Below, one piece after another: positions 36,132-49,327 of a DNA stretch of 64,000 nucleotides. The notes below the pieces were generated by a model. It was not told where the DNA came from. It saw only the letters and a list, made by a program, of their open reading frames with translations, and did no database searches. The translations under genes and the position numbers were made by a program. The stretch spans positions 2,108,001 to 2,172,000 of the forward strand of contig OY783207.1 of assembly GCA_963678705.1 (NCBI GenBank). The letters are read 5' to 3'. Within the stretch, counting starts at the first letter, position 1, and each line of letters starts with the position of its first letter. Source of the DNA: Panorpa germanica. Taxonomy: Eukaryota > Arthropoda > Insecta > Mecoptera > Panorpidae.

Positions 36132-36576
36132 GCTCACTGTTTTGATATTTAATTTACAGTTTTTATTTAATATTGTAATCTAGATTTCAGGTTTTCGTTT
36201 AAGCATTCCTTTTCACATTTGTGTTTTAATTTAAGTTTAATTAATTTAGTTGGTGCGTATGCATCATTAGTAATATAAATTTTGACAGTTCGACTATTTT
36301 TAATAGCAATTAGTAATAGAAATTGTTTTCACTTCTATATTTTTCAAAGAACTGACATTAAACTTCTTTTAAAAGTAAATCCTACTGCATTTTGACAGAT
36401 TGTCACATATTGGAGGTTATAATATAATAGTTTTTCTTAATTTAATATTTTTAATTTAAAACATTGGACATTGTAAGGTTCTACAAAAACTAAGAAAACT
36501 TAGTTAAAATGAATTAAATTAAAAATGGTACTGTGAATGACTACGCGTATTGCCATACAAAATACAAAATTAAATT
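36132..36576 (+). repeat. Family F interspersed repeat, copy 2
   Basis: Shares start, internal landmarks and the 'acgcgtattgccata' end with copies at 20175 and 44428. It abuts a family E LINE fragment directly, either by insertion at its end or by joint mobilisation. Confidence 0.85.
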
Positions 36577-37335
36577 AAAGCAGAGAGTGGCCCCGTGAAG
36601 GCAGAAACAATAAAATATAATGCATAGTAGTATTTAATGTCCTTAGATTCGAAAACATATTTTCCAAAAAAGAAAATTAGAATAAATGTAAATTTATTGA
36701 TTGTCAGGGTCGTGTATACCCTTAGTAATGCAATGCAAAGTTCAGAAAATGTCATCGTCACCTTTAAAATCATATTAAAAGTATTCTGTTTTATTACAGA
36801 ACATTTCAGGGTCCATAACCACGGCCACTTTCCCCCCGTTAATGGCCCCCCCTCGGCCCCATGTCCTTATGGGTCTTAATTTAGTTTAATGTATCGAGCT
36901 TATTCTAAAGCGCGTCATATTTCATCTTTACGGCCGCGGAAAGGGAGGCGTCACAAACAGGAAATACTGCAAACCACGACAATTCAAACAAAGCCAAGTC
37001 GAGTCGAGCTTTTGCGAGCTTTTACTACATTTATGCTTCATTGCTATTAATTTTCGTATACGTATACAGTTTACGCTGGTCCTGCTGGTTATGGCATCAT
37101 CGCGCTCGAAATGGTTGTAATCTGCATGCTGGAGTCTGTACAAGCCTTCGGGTCGGTGTCACGGCACTCCCATCGCGCGCACGGTCTTATACTCCCGACG
37201 CAGAAGGGTCACGGAGTCCTAGTGTCGTCAACAGGAACTAAAGTTGTTTAATGGGGTGCAGTACTGACAGCTGGTTAATTTGCATTCCCCTCATATCAAT
37301 ATCAAGGAAGATATCTTAAGAACATTAAGTATATC
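36577..37335. other. Noncoding sequence, C-rich patch
   Basis: A C-rich patch lies at about 36830-36858. Frames at 36928-37241 have no recognised domain. Confidence 0.45.
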
Positions 37336-37650
37336 TTCAATAATGTTTTTTGACGACACAGGTAATATATAATTATTTCTATAATTACTACATGATAAAG
37401 ACATTTGAAGAATACTTTGTGCAATTTTCATAAATAAATATCAAGAAATGAGGTATTGACAGCGAATCTCCGCAGACGTCACAAAAAAAAGTAACATTGC
37501 GATGTCCCTCATAACTCATCACTGGATTTTCTGAAATCGAAAAACCAAAATGATTTCATTAGTTGATAAGTTTCTGCAGGTAACGCTGTCGAATTTTTCT
37601 TTTTTTATTGATTTTTCAATTTTTTAAAGCGCTTAAAACTTCAGAAAAAC
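37336..37650 (-). repeat. Family B element, copy 2 (half)
   Basis: Reverse orientation, from 'aataatgttttttgacgacac' through the reverse of the 'tttcgatttcag' tract to 'acgctgtcgaattttt', ending near 'aaagcgcttaaaact'. The other half of the element is missing. Confidence 0.85.
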
Positions 37651-39342
37651 TTGTGATGAATTATGAAAGTAGTGTATTTTGTCACTTATCTTTTTGAATA
37701 AGCATATCGTCGATTTATTTCAATTCAGAGAACGAATTAAATAGAAATTAAGCTTCCTGCACTTATGTGACTTGCAGAAACCGATTCTGTCACTTCCGGT
37801 CTCTGAATCTCGTTGTGTATATATTTTTATTTATTGATTTCATCTTCAATACATACTGCAAGCTGGAATTCCATATATTTTCAACTATGTAATATATTTT
37901 TCTATAACATCAAAGATTTTAAATGGTTGTGCCTTTTGCAACTACTATTAACAGAGTTTTATAACTAAGAGTAGGGGTAAAAAACATTAGCCACCTGGTG
38001 GCTGTCTCAGCAAACTAGACAAATAACACAACCCCTATGACAAACTACATACCGCTAACTTTTGCTCTTTGAATGTATTTCTCACCCGCACATGTTACTA
38101 TAAAAACTACTCCTAACTTGTCTAATACTTACCAGACCCTGACCGCTCTACGCCAGTACAGTTAGTGGAGTGGGGGTAGCACCCATCCCATCCCACACAC
38201 GAAATAAGAAAAACTTATCGTATGTCTCATAACTCGTACGACATTAGAGGAGCGTAGCGCGGGGGAGGGGTGAAGAGTGACACAGCAACCAGGAACACCT
38301 GCGAGCCATCAGGTTGATTACACGGGTCTCTAATAACAACGCGAGGAGGAGAGAGGGAGGAGCAGTAACAGCACTACTTTTGATTGCGTGTTACATTTGC
38401 TTTAAATAGTCGAGTAATATAAAATAGACGATGCAATACAAACAATGTTCTCAAGCATTAAAAGTTCAAAGTGGAAATGTCACTTCTTTTGACAGTTTAC
38501 AACAAAAATGTGTTTCATTTCGCCTACGAACATAGGTGTAGCAACACCCGATGTCACCACCCAAAAAAAGTTGGATCCAATTTTCCACATCACATCTTCT
38601 GCAACTTTCTTCAACAATATTTTTATCTGCGCTCGACTATTACTAAAACTATTTTGGAGCATATTGCTGGAGTTTTCAGAATAGATGGTCGAATACGAAA
38701 CGGAGAATAAGTTCTTATATTTTATAGCCACTATCTAACTTTCTTGCTTCATGGGCCGCGACCCGAATGGGGCGGCTAAGTAACTGCCTCTGTGTAACCC
38801 TTCCCCCATATGCATATATCTAGTTCCAACGTGGAATGTCATTACTTCTAAATCTGTTTGCCTTAGGTAAATTCAATTCGTTTCTGATTCGAATTATCTG
38901 TAAGTAGATGCATTAATAACGTCACGACGTCACGTGGGTCGAAGGCAGCTGAGATATGTCTCTCCAGAGTAAGACTTGACATACATACGAAGCGGAGAAA
39001 CGAAGTCGCAGCATTGGTTCGTTCTCAGTCTGTGCTCTGTAGTATTTTCTTTAATTTATATATGACCCCGACTTCACTCCTCTTTCATTTCGTCCCTAGT
39101 CTTTCTATCCTGTAGCAGAAGTCTCCTACTCACCCACTCACGACACCGACACCGTCGGGAAAGACCGTTGGGAAATTGTACCCGCATCATGGAAACATAC
39201 CCTGAGCCTTGTCACTCCACGAACCTCCCCGAAGCGCTCTCCCTTCTTCATTAAAACACCACTGTGAAATCCGCGAGGTCATTATTATTTAAAGGAAGTA
39301 GTATGCCGTGGATCGGGAAGTCCAAGCGTACTTTATGAGTGT
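37651..39342. other. Noncoding sequence with GC-richer patches
   Basis: Slightly GC-richer intervals at about 38130-38370 and 38750-39260, with purine runs such as 'gaggaggagagagggagg'. Opposite-strand frames at 38471-38731 lack domains. No gene is supported. Confidence 0.45.
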
Positions 39343-39994
39343 GGATTTATTTATATTATTGTACAACATATTAAGTTTATTGTGTACAAATTTGAAGTCA
39401 ATTGGAGTAAAACTGTCGGAGATATAAACTTTTAAGTCTTCACCTCTCTTGTTACTTTGAAACTTTTAAATGCGTTTTCTCACACATAGCTTTTTCAGAG
39501 TCGGTGCTCTCTCTAGCTCTAAATCTACTGCACCGATTCTTTTGAAATTTTGCACACTCTTTCTTTACATAAATGCCGAGTTAACGCTGTCGAGTTTTTT
39601 TTAATTTAACATATTTTAAAATAACAAAGTTTCTGAATTTTTTCATGAAAAATCTTTTAAGTTCTGTAAAAAAATGAAAAATCTAAAAACAAAGAAAAAC
39701 TCGACGGGGTTACCTGCAGAAACTTATCAACTAATGAAATCATTTTGGTTTTTCGATTTCAGAAAATCCAGTGATGAGTTATGAGTGGCACCGTAATGTT
39801 ACTTTTTTTTGTGATGTCTGCGGAGATTCGCTGTCAATGCCTTATTTCTTGATATTTATTTATGAAAATTTCACAAAGTATTCTTCAAATGTCATTTTAT
39901 CAACTAGTAATTACAGAAATAATTATATATTAACTGTGTCGTCAAAAAACATTATCGAAAATATGCTTCTTTTTCATCGTTTTGACCAACTTAA
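39343..39994 (+). repeat. Family B element, copy 3
   Basis: A nearly complete copy running from 'tttatttatattattgtac' to 'cgttttgaccaacttaa'. It contains the intact short open frame at 39771-40019 (MMSYEWHRNVTFFCDVCGDS...) preceded by the 'tttcgatttcag' tract. The right edge has TTAA at 39991. Confidence 0.85.
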
Positions 39995-40733
39995 CTTGAA
40001 ATGCAAAGAGATAATTTGATTACTCCTTAAAAAAACTTAACTTCTGCGTATTAGCTGTATTAAAACTGTAAAAATCACGCAAAGTTTAGTCTAGTAAAAA
40101 ACTCTTTTGTTGTCCTTCAACTCTTTTGGCTAGTGTCTAACAATATTCAATATCCTACTTATCCTAAATAACATCCACCACACTAGCACGTCGTCTGCAA
40201 CCAGGTACAATACGAGTACATCGTTCTCACGTTCGTCATTCAAAGGCAAATCAATGCCTTTGTCAAAGTTAATGAGCTAATTAGTGCAGGGTTCAGTAAA
40301 TTCATTCGCCCTTATATTCACAAGGCCACAGAATTCTCGTTGTACGTCTATTTGTGTATGGATAGCCAGAAAACTTTAACAATGCCCTTTAATTATATTC
40401 CCTTATTGTAGACAGTGATTACAGAGTCCTCTGACGACAGAAGTTCAAACTTCAAGGGGAATCAGATCTGATATACTACTTCTATTACTTAATCTCAGTT
40501 TGTAGGCAAGGCTAAGATTTTAGGCTTTGAGAGTAGATAAATAATGAACAGATTTTCTAGGAGATGTATTAAATTTCAATATGTATACGGGTATATATAT
40601 ATTTGTCTTTTCGTTCCTTTGTTAACATCCTCATCCTGAAGAATATACTTGTAGATGGTAAAAATTAGACTGAACTTCAAGATATCTAAAATATTATATA
40701 GTAGGTATTAATTTTTTTAGATGGTACTGTTTT
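39995..40733. other. Noncoding sequence
   Basis: No exon or recognised repeat. Confidence 0.45.
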
Positions 40734-41165
40734 CTATTAGGCTTTTAACGCATTTTCCGACCCCACACGGGTCGACAAATTGCAAACTCAAAGTTTCCAA
40801 TGAAAACCTAACTAAAACGAGCCATATCGAGCCGTGTTTCGTGACTATAGAATTTCAAACAATAGGGGATTTTATTGTGTCGTATTGTGAGATATTTGTA
40901 TGTATGTATGTATTTAAGTATTTTTAAAAAGTATTTGTCTGTTGTATCTCTGCTCATGATGTTCACCATCAAAAGCATGCAATTACGTTGCTCTACGACC
41001 TAGAAAGACAGTCGCTTAAAACCAATTTCAAATCAGTTTTTTTTTCATTCGAGCTTGTGTGTTCTCTCACTCACAATACAGTTCCATTCGTATTCGGTTC
41101 GTGCAGATTCGGAAATCGCGTTTGCAATCAGTCGACTCATGTGCAGACTGCATTAGAAGTGTATT
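40734..41165 (+). mobile_element. Family D element, copy 1 (degenerate)
   Basis: Shares ordered blocks with 58593-58963: 'gccgtgtttcgtgact', 'gattttattgtgtcgtattgtgag', 'atcaaaagcatgcaa', 'gcaatcagtcgac'. The terminal repeats are eroded. The open frames inside are not conserved between copies. Confidence 0.8.
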
Positions 41166-42524
41166 TCAGTTCTTGTTACATAAGCATACTTATATCGTAA
41201 GCATGCTTATTTTTTATAGTTTATCAATATGTTTATCGACTGTTTTGAAAATATAAAAATGCATACTATATATTGGCTCGATTTCCACCACCTCTGATTC
41301 GAAATCTAGCTTGGATTTTTTGTTTATAGTCGAACTCTGTTTCAAAGTGTGAGAGCCCTAACGATTTTATCATGTATTAGAAAGACTTAAAGTTAATATT
41401 TGTGATAAAACTTAGCGTAAGAAGTTGATGGAACGCTTTTACCCGAATCCCTCTCTCCTGCCCGATATTTAGGTGTTCTCTTTTAATGTTTTTCCAGTGG
41501 TAACTCTTCTTAAAGCTATGACAACCTAAGCTCATTTATATCTGCAATTGAAATCGCTCCGCCTTCATTTAATCTGTTGTCTTCAACTATGATTTCTTAG
41601 CAAATGAATAAGAACCACAACACTGTCCTCCACAGCTCATGTTGACTTAATACGTCGACCGAAAATTGTCTGCACATCTTGTAAGTTAATGTGATTACCA
41701 TATGCCTTGTGATAAGAACCTGGCTACCAATGGGTGGTGACATCACCGGAGCTGGCACCTTAACTGTCACCGTGTTCCAAACGAAGAACTCCTGATTCAC
41801 ACACTGATCTATGTCATACAGTTGAATACGTTGCCCTAGTTGCGCTGGGACACCACGTAAAATGATCCAAGAAATTCGGTCGTTTAATCTTGTGGTTAAT
41901 GACGCGTGTGGAATGTTGTTTGTTAACAAACATCTGTCTTTGACTTGGATAAATAACAATTTATAAAAAAATCTCAAAAGCACACATACAACACAGTATT
42001 GATTTCATGTATTACATTTTTTGTTGTCGCAGTAAACAGAGGAGTAGAACAAATATATATCGATGTATTGAACGTAGTATGTAATTAGAAATAAGTACAA
42101 ACATTTAAGAAATATACTACTGGGTTATTGAACTATAGTTCTTAGAACACAATTGTTTACATTTTGCGGGATTTAATCTCCTGTAGACACTATAAATAAA
42201 GTCGATTTTTACAAAATTTTTATATCCAAACTAATGCATATTTCTTAGTATTTTACATTCTTTTATAGTTGGGGAAATCCATCGCTTTTACAGTAGTTTT
42301 GTCTTCATCATTTAAAAAAGTCCAACCTGAATTTAAATTCGAATTTTTGTTGTCATCTTGAAAATAAAGGTTGTAATTTTTTTGTTAGTTTATCTTAAAA
42401 ACTGTAAGTCCTACAAAAAATTTGTACAGAGCTTTTTTTGTAGATTGTAATATTATCTATAACTTTCGTTAATAACTTCTTGTTGCACCTTTTTCAATTA
42501 AAAAGTTACAAGGAAAAATAAAGC
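41166..42524. other. Mostly noncoding; one unidentified minus-strand frame
   Basis: A 128-codon minus-strand frame at 41597-41983 has balanced, protein-like composition in its middle (for example RISWIILRGVPAQLGQ and VKVPAPVMSPPIGSQ). I recognise no family and see no clean splice context. The rest is AT-rich. Confidence 0.4.
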
Positions 42525-43088
42525 TTAAGGGGGGAGTAAGGTTTCAACTTTTTTTTTCATTTTCTTAAATTTATTTATTTATTGTACAACATATTAAGTT
42601 TATTGTGTAAAAATTTGAAGTCAATTGGAGCAAAACAGTTGGAGATATAGAGTTTTAAGTCTCCACCTCTCTAGTCTGTTTTCGTGTTACTTTGAAACTT
42701 TTAAATGCGGTTTCTTACACATAGTTTTTTCAGAGTCGAAGCCCTCTCCAGTTCAAAATTTTGCAAACTCTTGCTTTACATATATGCCGAGGTAACGCTG
42801 TCGAGTTTTTTTTGTTACCTGCAGAAACTTATCAACTAATGAAATCATTTTGATTTTTCGATTTCAGAAAATCTAGTGATGAGTTATGAGTGGCACCGCA
42901 CTTTTATTTGTGACGTCTGCGGAGATTCGCTGTCAATGCCTCATTTCTTAATATTTATTTATGATAATTCCACAAAGTATTCTTCAAATGTCATTTTATC
43001 ATGTAATAATTATAGAAATAACTATATATTAATTGTGTCGTCAAAAAGCATTATCAAAAATATGTTTCTTTTTTATCGTTTTGACTTT
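42525..43088 (+). repeat. Family B element, copy 4 (internal deletion)
   Basis: Starts at TTAAGGGGGGAGTAAGGTTTC, the best-preserved left end. It lacks the central inverted segment between 'ctgtcgagtttttttt' and 'gttacctgcag'. The short frame at 42876-43124 is open (MSYEWHRTFICDVCGDS). Confidence 0.85.
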
Positions 43089-43934
43089 ACAAATAAGAAA
43101 TGTAAATGTTATGTTTTCTGCTAAGTTTAGATAACGAAAAAAATAAATTAGAATTCCTAAAATGAAGCTCTCATAGCTCATAGAATATAACAAAATCTTT
43201 GGACCATTTTGTATTAAAACTAGTGAATATTTTGGATCATTTAAAGCAATCCTCTACAACACAGTACAACATATATGGTATAGTGCACGACATATTTCCT
43301 CGTTGCTCCTAAACTCAGCTCTACTCAACGACCACAGATCCCATGTCTTTGTGTTTATGTTCGCTCTCTGCCTCCGGCAAGGTTCTAATTGAAAATCTGT
43401 GGCCAACCCCCTGCCATTTTCAACCCTGTCGCCTGCGTCACCCACAGCCGACGGCCGATGTTTGAATTTGAAACTTACGACCTTCCCCTTGCGATTGTGT
43501 GCACTGTGCACTGTACTCCGTACATGGTTTGGTTATCTTACCTATACAATAGATAAATCATGCCGTTTGTGAAGTAGAACACCACTAAGCTACGACAATT
43601 TCAACTGCAAGGGTATGTAACGGGTGTAAGTGCCATAGCAGGTATTAAGACATTCCTTTTGACCATCTTAACTTTAAAAAAGGTTTATAGAGTTTGAATT
43701 ACATAAGACGATAAGATCATGACTTTGTTTAGGACTAAGGGAGGGTCATATAATATTGTTTAGGACGAGACGAGGTTTACTTTACTGTATTTAGTATGAA
43801 AAGAGGAGTATAGACCCCTTTCAGGATTACGATAGGTATAAAATTTCAACTGCAAGCTATGTTTAGGTATATACTTTTTAATTTATCGTTGACCTACTTT
43901 CGATATCCAATATTCTAAGTTTTCTTAAAGAACT
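43089..43934. other. Noncoding sequence
   Basis: An 85-codon minus-strand frame at 43254-43511 has no known motif. Nothing else is recognised. Confidence 0.45.
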
Positions 43935-44278
43935 ACTTCGTCAAATAATGAAGCTAATGGAAAGATGATATTTTATAAAAATGAACCTTAAGATGAACCA
44001 ATTGCTGACACTGTAGACTTGCCCGTTGCTTGGAGTTTTTGCTTTGACTACTACCCAAGTATAAAATCTAACACTTTAATTAGCTTGTTGTAATCTAGGA
44101 AGTGTAAAACTGCATTTCAAGACAATTTCTATTTCTTGCACTACATACAGTTTTCGTGGTAGCTTGTATGAATATTTTATCATTGTGAACTTCAGCGTAT
44201 TTTTTTGCACTCTACATTTCTACACAAACGCAATTTTTATTGTTTCTTTCCTTTAAATTCTCTATTCAAAATTGAAGG
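43935..44278. repeat. Diverged duplicated segment, copy 1
   Basis: Aligns with 46420-47228 through 'aagatgatattttataaa', 'gactactacccaagta', 'agcttgtatgaatattttatcattgt' and 'ttctacacaaacgc'. No coding or terminal structure is seen. Confidence 0.75.
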
Positions 44279-44427
44279 TCTAAAAAGAAACTGACTCTGA
44301 ATACTGACAAAAATGCAGGTGTTTTTGGAGATAGAAACACGTTCTGATAAGGATACAAGAAGAACCATCCTTTCAAAAGTAGGGACATTCTAATTTAAAT
44401 GCAAAATTCTTAAACCTCATTTCCTCA

Positions 44428-44880
44428 CTCACTGTTTTGATATTTAATTTACTGTTTTTATTTAATATTGTAATCTAGATTTCAGGTTTTCGTTTAAGCA
44501 TACTTTTCACATTTGTGTTTTAATTTAAGTTTAGTTATTTTAGTTGGTGCGTATGCATCGTTAGTAATATAAATTTTGACAGTTCGACAAAATTGTATGT
44601 GAAATTATTAAAATTGCTATTTTTAATAACAATTAGTAATAGAAATTGTTTTCACTTCTATATTTTTCAAAAACTGACAGATTGATAGATTATCACATTT
44701 TGGAGGTTATAATATGATATAGTTTTTCTTAATTTAATATTTTTAACTTAAAACATTGGACTTTGTAAGGTTCTAAAAAAAATTAAGAAATCTTAAAAAA
44801 CAAATTAAATTAAAAATGGTACTGTGATTGACCACGCGTATTGCCATATGCTAAACAATTTAAATTAAATACAAAATAAA
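44428..44880 (+). repeat. Family F interspersed repeat, copy 3
   Basis: The longest of the three F copies, with intact start 'ctcactgttttgatattt' and end 'cgcgtattgccatatgc'. Confidence 0.85.
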
Positions 44881-46419
44881 ATAAAATTTAATTTATCAAA
44901 TAATATTTATTAAATAATTTAATTTTGTAGTTGCAAGACAAACAATGTATGTTTATTATATATGTTTAATTTATTTAACCTTGCCCTACTTGGCTTATAT
45001 TATGATCATACCACTTCCTAATTAATTTATAATTATGTATAAATAATCAAACTTGATAACAACAAAACCCAGAATATATAACGCTGGTTTGGGAACCATT
45101 TTATTATTGTCAACAATTTTTCTACTCATATAATAAATGTAAAGTAATATTTTTGATTTTTTATCTATCTAGATGAATAGATTCTTCATTTCCTTTATTA
45201 GACCTTACAGATTAAATATTTTGAAATTGCTTCTTCAGTCAATTCTAAAATAATGAAAATATTATTCAATTCCCTACACAGAATACTACAGGCTACACGT
45301 AAACTGCCTAATACTCAATTTTCGAATCGTCTTACAGTTTTTTCTTTTATATTTCTTTCATTTCACTAAGCAAATGGTACTGAATACGATAAGATCTTCT
45401 ATCTCAACTGCAGATACTTACAAATAAAATAAAGCATATGTAGCAGTACAATTCAAATGTCTTGAGCAGAAGAATTTTGTAATTTAAAACAAAAGTACAA
45501 TAAGAAATCTGAATTGTTGGTAACTATGTCTATATAATTTGTATGGAATAAATGGAATGGAATGGAAACGAGACAAGGAGAACAAAGTCTCTCTGCAAAA
45601 CGACAGAACGAGGAGGCATCATTTCAACTTTATCGAATAACAATTTTATTTACTTGGAATTCGTTTGACCTGTTTTATTTGCTGTGAGCTTTGTAATATT
45701 TAGAAGAGGAGCAATGGAGGACAAGTCCATATAGTTCATATTATGTATTAAAGATCGAATTGCAAAGTTATTTGATGGAAAATGTCACAAACTTTTATAA
45801 AACAAATATATCTACAAAATATTTCATTTACTTTATTGCCAAAATTAAGAATTATCAAGTAACTTTCTTGATAACATATTTCTTCACCGCGAAAGAGCAA
45901 TATATGCCGAGTACGATGTTCAATAGCTGCTGCACAAATTGTATCATTATTTTATATTTGTGCCAATATTACAGCACCAATAGCATGCGTGAATGTGGAT
46001 CATGTTTCATGTTCACCAACCATTCAAACAAAGCATTACAACCAATAAACTTTCCTTTTGTTACATGGGCTTTCAGTGGCACATTTTACGATGGTCCTTT
46101 ATATTCAAATCTATGTCTATCCACCATCCCATTCCTTTAACCCCCCCCCCCTCTCCTCACCCACGTACTGCTCTGACGCAACGCAACACAACGTATTGCC
46201 GACAAATCTCTTCGCACAATGTAACACATACATTAGGTAATGTTGGTCGTTACTTCATGTGCTTTACGTTAAATCTTTTATAGGACAGTTTACATTGACA
46301 TATTTACTTTAGTCACATTTAAATACTCGAACTTAAATATTGGAATTTATATGTTATAGAAATACAGCTTTGGATACTAATTTCAAGCTAAGTTTGAGCG
46401 ATTACACTTGTACAGTTAT
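44881..46419. other. Noncoding AT-rich sequence
   Basis: It includes a C homopolymer run at about 46140-46152 and a 'ggaatggaatgg' patch at 45548-45570 that may be a LINE tail. The open frames at 45760-46283 overlap one another and show no domain. Confidence 0.45.
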
Positions 46420-47228
46420 TTCGTCAAATATTGAAGCTAACAGAAAGATGATATTTTATAAAGATGAACCGTTGAACAATAGCTCACACTGTAGAGTTAT
46501 GCGTTGCTTGAAGCTTTTGCATTGACTGCTACCCAAGTAGAAAATATAACACTTTCATTAACTTGTAGTAATCTATTACCTTTAAAACTGGCATTGCAAG
46601 ACTTTTTCTTAATGGGGTATAGAAAACAAACTTAAAAATTCGTTTGTAGCAATATTCCAAATGTAGATCTGCACTGCAAGATAATTTTCTATCTTCTTAA
46701 TAGCTTGTATTAATATTTTATCATTGTTTAAGCCTTTCAGATTTACTTTATTATCTTTATTCTATCTTCTTATTATTATTTATTATCTTCTTAAAATTTC
46801 ATATAGTCTTATTCTAACATAATTAAAAATATACTTAACGAAACTTACTTTAACGTAATACCCCTTCATTAAGTCAGTTCTTTCATTTTCCCAATCTCAA
46901 CACTTCTTCGCTCTCTTTGTATGTCCTTTTCTCCACCTCTTTCACTTTTTTCTTCCATGAATATCCCCGATCATTATTCCCTTTAGCATTTCCTTCCTTC
47001 CTCCTTTCTTTTTCCTTCTCATCAAGTCCCCTTTCTAAAGCTTGTATACTTTGAAGTATTTTTGGATACATTTGTCAACTTAACCATTTCTTTAGTCATC
47101 TGTTATTACTCTCTACACATCAAAGCTAATTTCAATATATTCTTTTGCCCACTACAGTTCTACACAAACGCTATTTGCAGTATTCCTTTCTCTTCTGTTT
47201 CCCTTTCCCTTTCCAAAATTGAAATTAT
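46420..47228. repeat. Diverged duplicated segment, copy 2 (with insert)
   Basis: Same order of landmarks as 43935-44278. A ~400-bp block lies between 'tattttatcattgtttaa' (about 46730) and 'aatttcaatatattc' (about 47130) that is absent from copy 1. That block contains a family E LINE fragment. Confidence 0.75.
46860..47072 (-). pseudogene. R1-like LINE fragment (family E), reverse copy
   Basis: The minus frame encodes a Lys/Glu-rich C-terminal tail of the kind seen in family E ORF2 ends (KKKVKEVEKRTYKESEEVLR). No reverse transcriptase is present. It lies within the insert of the duplicated segment. Confidence 0.6.
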
Positions 47229-48124
47229 AAAATTATAATTGAGAAAATATAACCATTTTCTTCGTTTCTTAACTTTTCTACTTCTATGCCAGACTGAATT
47301 TTAATTAAGATGCTATAAAGACTAAATTTTTTAGTATTAGTTTTCATAAATGTTAGTTCTAATTTGCATTTGGAACTAGTCAACAAAATCAGTACGCAAT
47401 AAGCTACGAGTAACATAAATTAGTAATAAAATGCAGGGGACAAGTTTATTAGCTCTAATGTTCTTAAGCAAACACATAAACTGTACCAGTGAGATATTCG
47501 TACTCGTACAAGGCACATTCTAAGTGGAGAGAGAGCTTCTAAAGACTCTTGAACCATCAAGAAGTAAATACAGCAGATGTAGTTTAAATGGGTGATTTAG
47601 ATTTGCATATTATTTAGATACGCCTATCCATATTGTCATACCATACCATAAGTAAACCCTCAGTGAATGTGACACCCATTTTAGATATGCGATACCGAGT
47701 ATTTGACTCTGTCTGTAAAGTAAATAAGGCCAACGATATAAACTGTACATTACATATGTGCGTTGCGTTATTAAAGTTACTTTCATTGTAGTTGGTGCTT
47801 CAGGGAGTTGATATGAACCGTTACGAGCAGTCCTTGCCTGCGGGTGTTTTCTTCCTCTATTGTGCAAGCACCATGGAACAACTGATGGCACCAGGTCGTA
47901 GGATTACATAACTCTGAAGAGAAAACTACTCCATGCCAGAACTATTCACAATTCACAATTCATTGTTAAATCACATAGTCTTACGATAGGGATGGTGCAC
48001 CTGCTTTACGAGGGCTTGGGTTGCCACGAATGGAACATTTATATTTTACAACATTTTAGCAACATTCATGAAATTGTACACAACTTAAAATTATAATAAA
48101 AGAAAGTTGAAACAATGCCAAAAA
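47229..48124. other. Noncoding sequence
   Basis: A 93-codon minus frame at 47610-47891 has no domain. Nothing else is recognised. Confidence 0.45.
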
Positions 48125-48660
48125 CAAAATTAAAAAATTAAGAAGAGCAATTACAACAAAAGATGTAAAAGGATTTGGGAGAGAGGGATACCACAATACT
48201 TAAGAGAAAAAGACACACAAAACATGAGAAGGATTGCCAGATTTAGATTGGGAAACGAGGAGAAAGGAAACAGATTCTGGGTAAATAGCGAGGTGTGCGG
48301 AACGGATATAAAAACATTGGAGCACATTAAGTTTTCATGTGAGAAAAGAGTAATAAGCGAAAAGAATATTGGCCAGTTATTAAAGGGTGGCAGTGAAACG
48401 AAGAGGTGGATGGTGGAAATAGAGAAAAGGAACGAGGAAAGAGAAGGAATGGCAGAGTAGAAACAGGTGGGAGAATAGCAAGAGAAACGAAGCAGTTATA
48501 AGTTATTTTTATAAGGATAATTGTATATACATTTTTTCTTTTCTTTTGGAAGGGGTGAGAATGTTTAGATTTAATAAGGATCAAAATTGAATTAAGTACA
48601 GTGACAAGCAAATAAATGAGTTAAGGCACAAGAATGTAGTGCCAAATGGCAAAAACATTA
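48125..48660 (+). pseudogene. R1-like LINE ORF2 C-terminus and 3' UTR (family E), longest copy
   Basis: The open frame 48224-48460 reads RRIARFRLGNEEKGNRFW, then a Cys/His motif (VCGTDIKTLEHIKFSC) and a charged tail. This is the typical end of R1-type ORF2 after the reverse transcriptase. The in-frame stop is followed by a UTR with 'aaggcac...tgccaaatggcaaaaacattaat', a common tail for this group. Upstream RT sequence is absent, so it is 5'-truncated. Other family E copies lie at 30030, 35866, 51915 and 63075 on the plus strand, and at 46860 and 55860 on the minus strand. Confidence 0.85.
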
Positions 48661-49327
48661 ATATGGTATAAATTAGGGGTATAAATTATGTCACATAAAT
48701 TTAATTATTTTAAACTTCCACTCTTCATTGTCACGTGTTGTCACACATTGTGGACGTTGTTACGTCACAAATGTTTGTCTTTCTTAATTTTTTGATCTTG
48801 TTTATTTTCTTTTTGTGACACACTCTGGATCGTCCTCCTTGTACATGAATATTACGAATGCATATTTACAACACAAATAAAAAGGTTCGCTACCTCTGTC
48901 CTACGATATAATATGTTATCATCACACACACTGAACTATAAAATATACATAGTACTCTGAATGAATGTAATATTATCCTTTGTACCGTGTTTACAAAATC
49001 GGTAATACCTTTATTCTCCTAGCTCCTACGTTCTAGGTTCTAGGTCCTAGGTAGATAATAGAACTGGTTCATATTTTACACTTGGCTAACTTCTTCAAAC
49101 AAATAGTTGCTCCAAGTTTTCATAACTAGTTTGAAAGTGATGATAATTAAATATTAATTAGCCTGCAAAATGTTCACCTAACTGTAATTTATGATCCTGC
49201 TTTAGTTCTTTGAAAAATCACTGAATATGTCAGACTGCATATTTAAAATGGCGCTAGTTATATTTCACATTTACGTAATAAATATAAAAAACAAGACAAG
49301 CGTAAATTTTTGCTGAAGACCTCCCTG
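48661..49327. other. Noncoding sequence
   Basis: A short repeated phrase 'ctaggttctaggtcctagg' is at 49031-49050. No gene. Confidence 0.45.
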
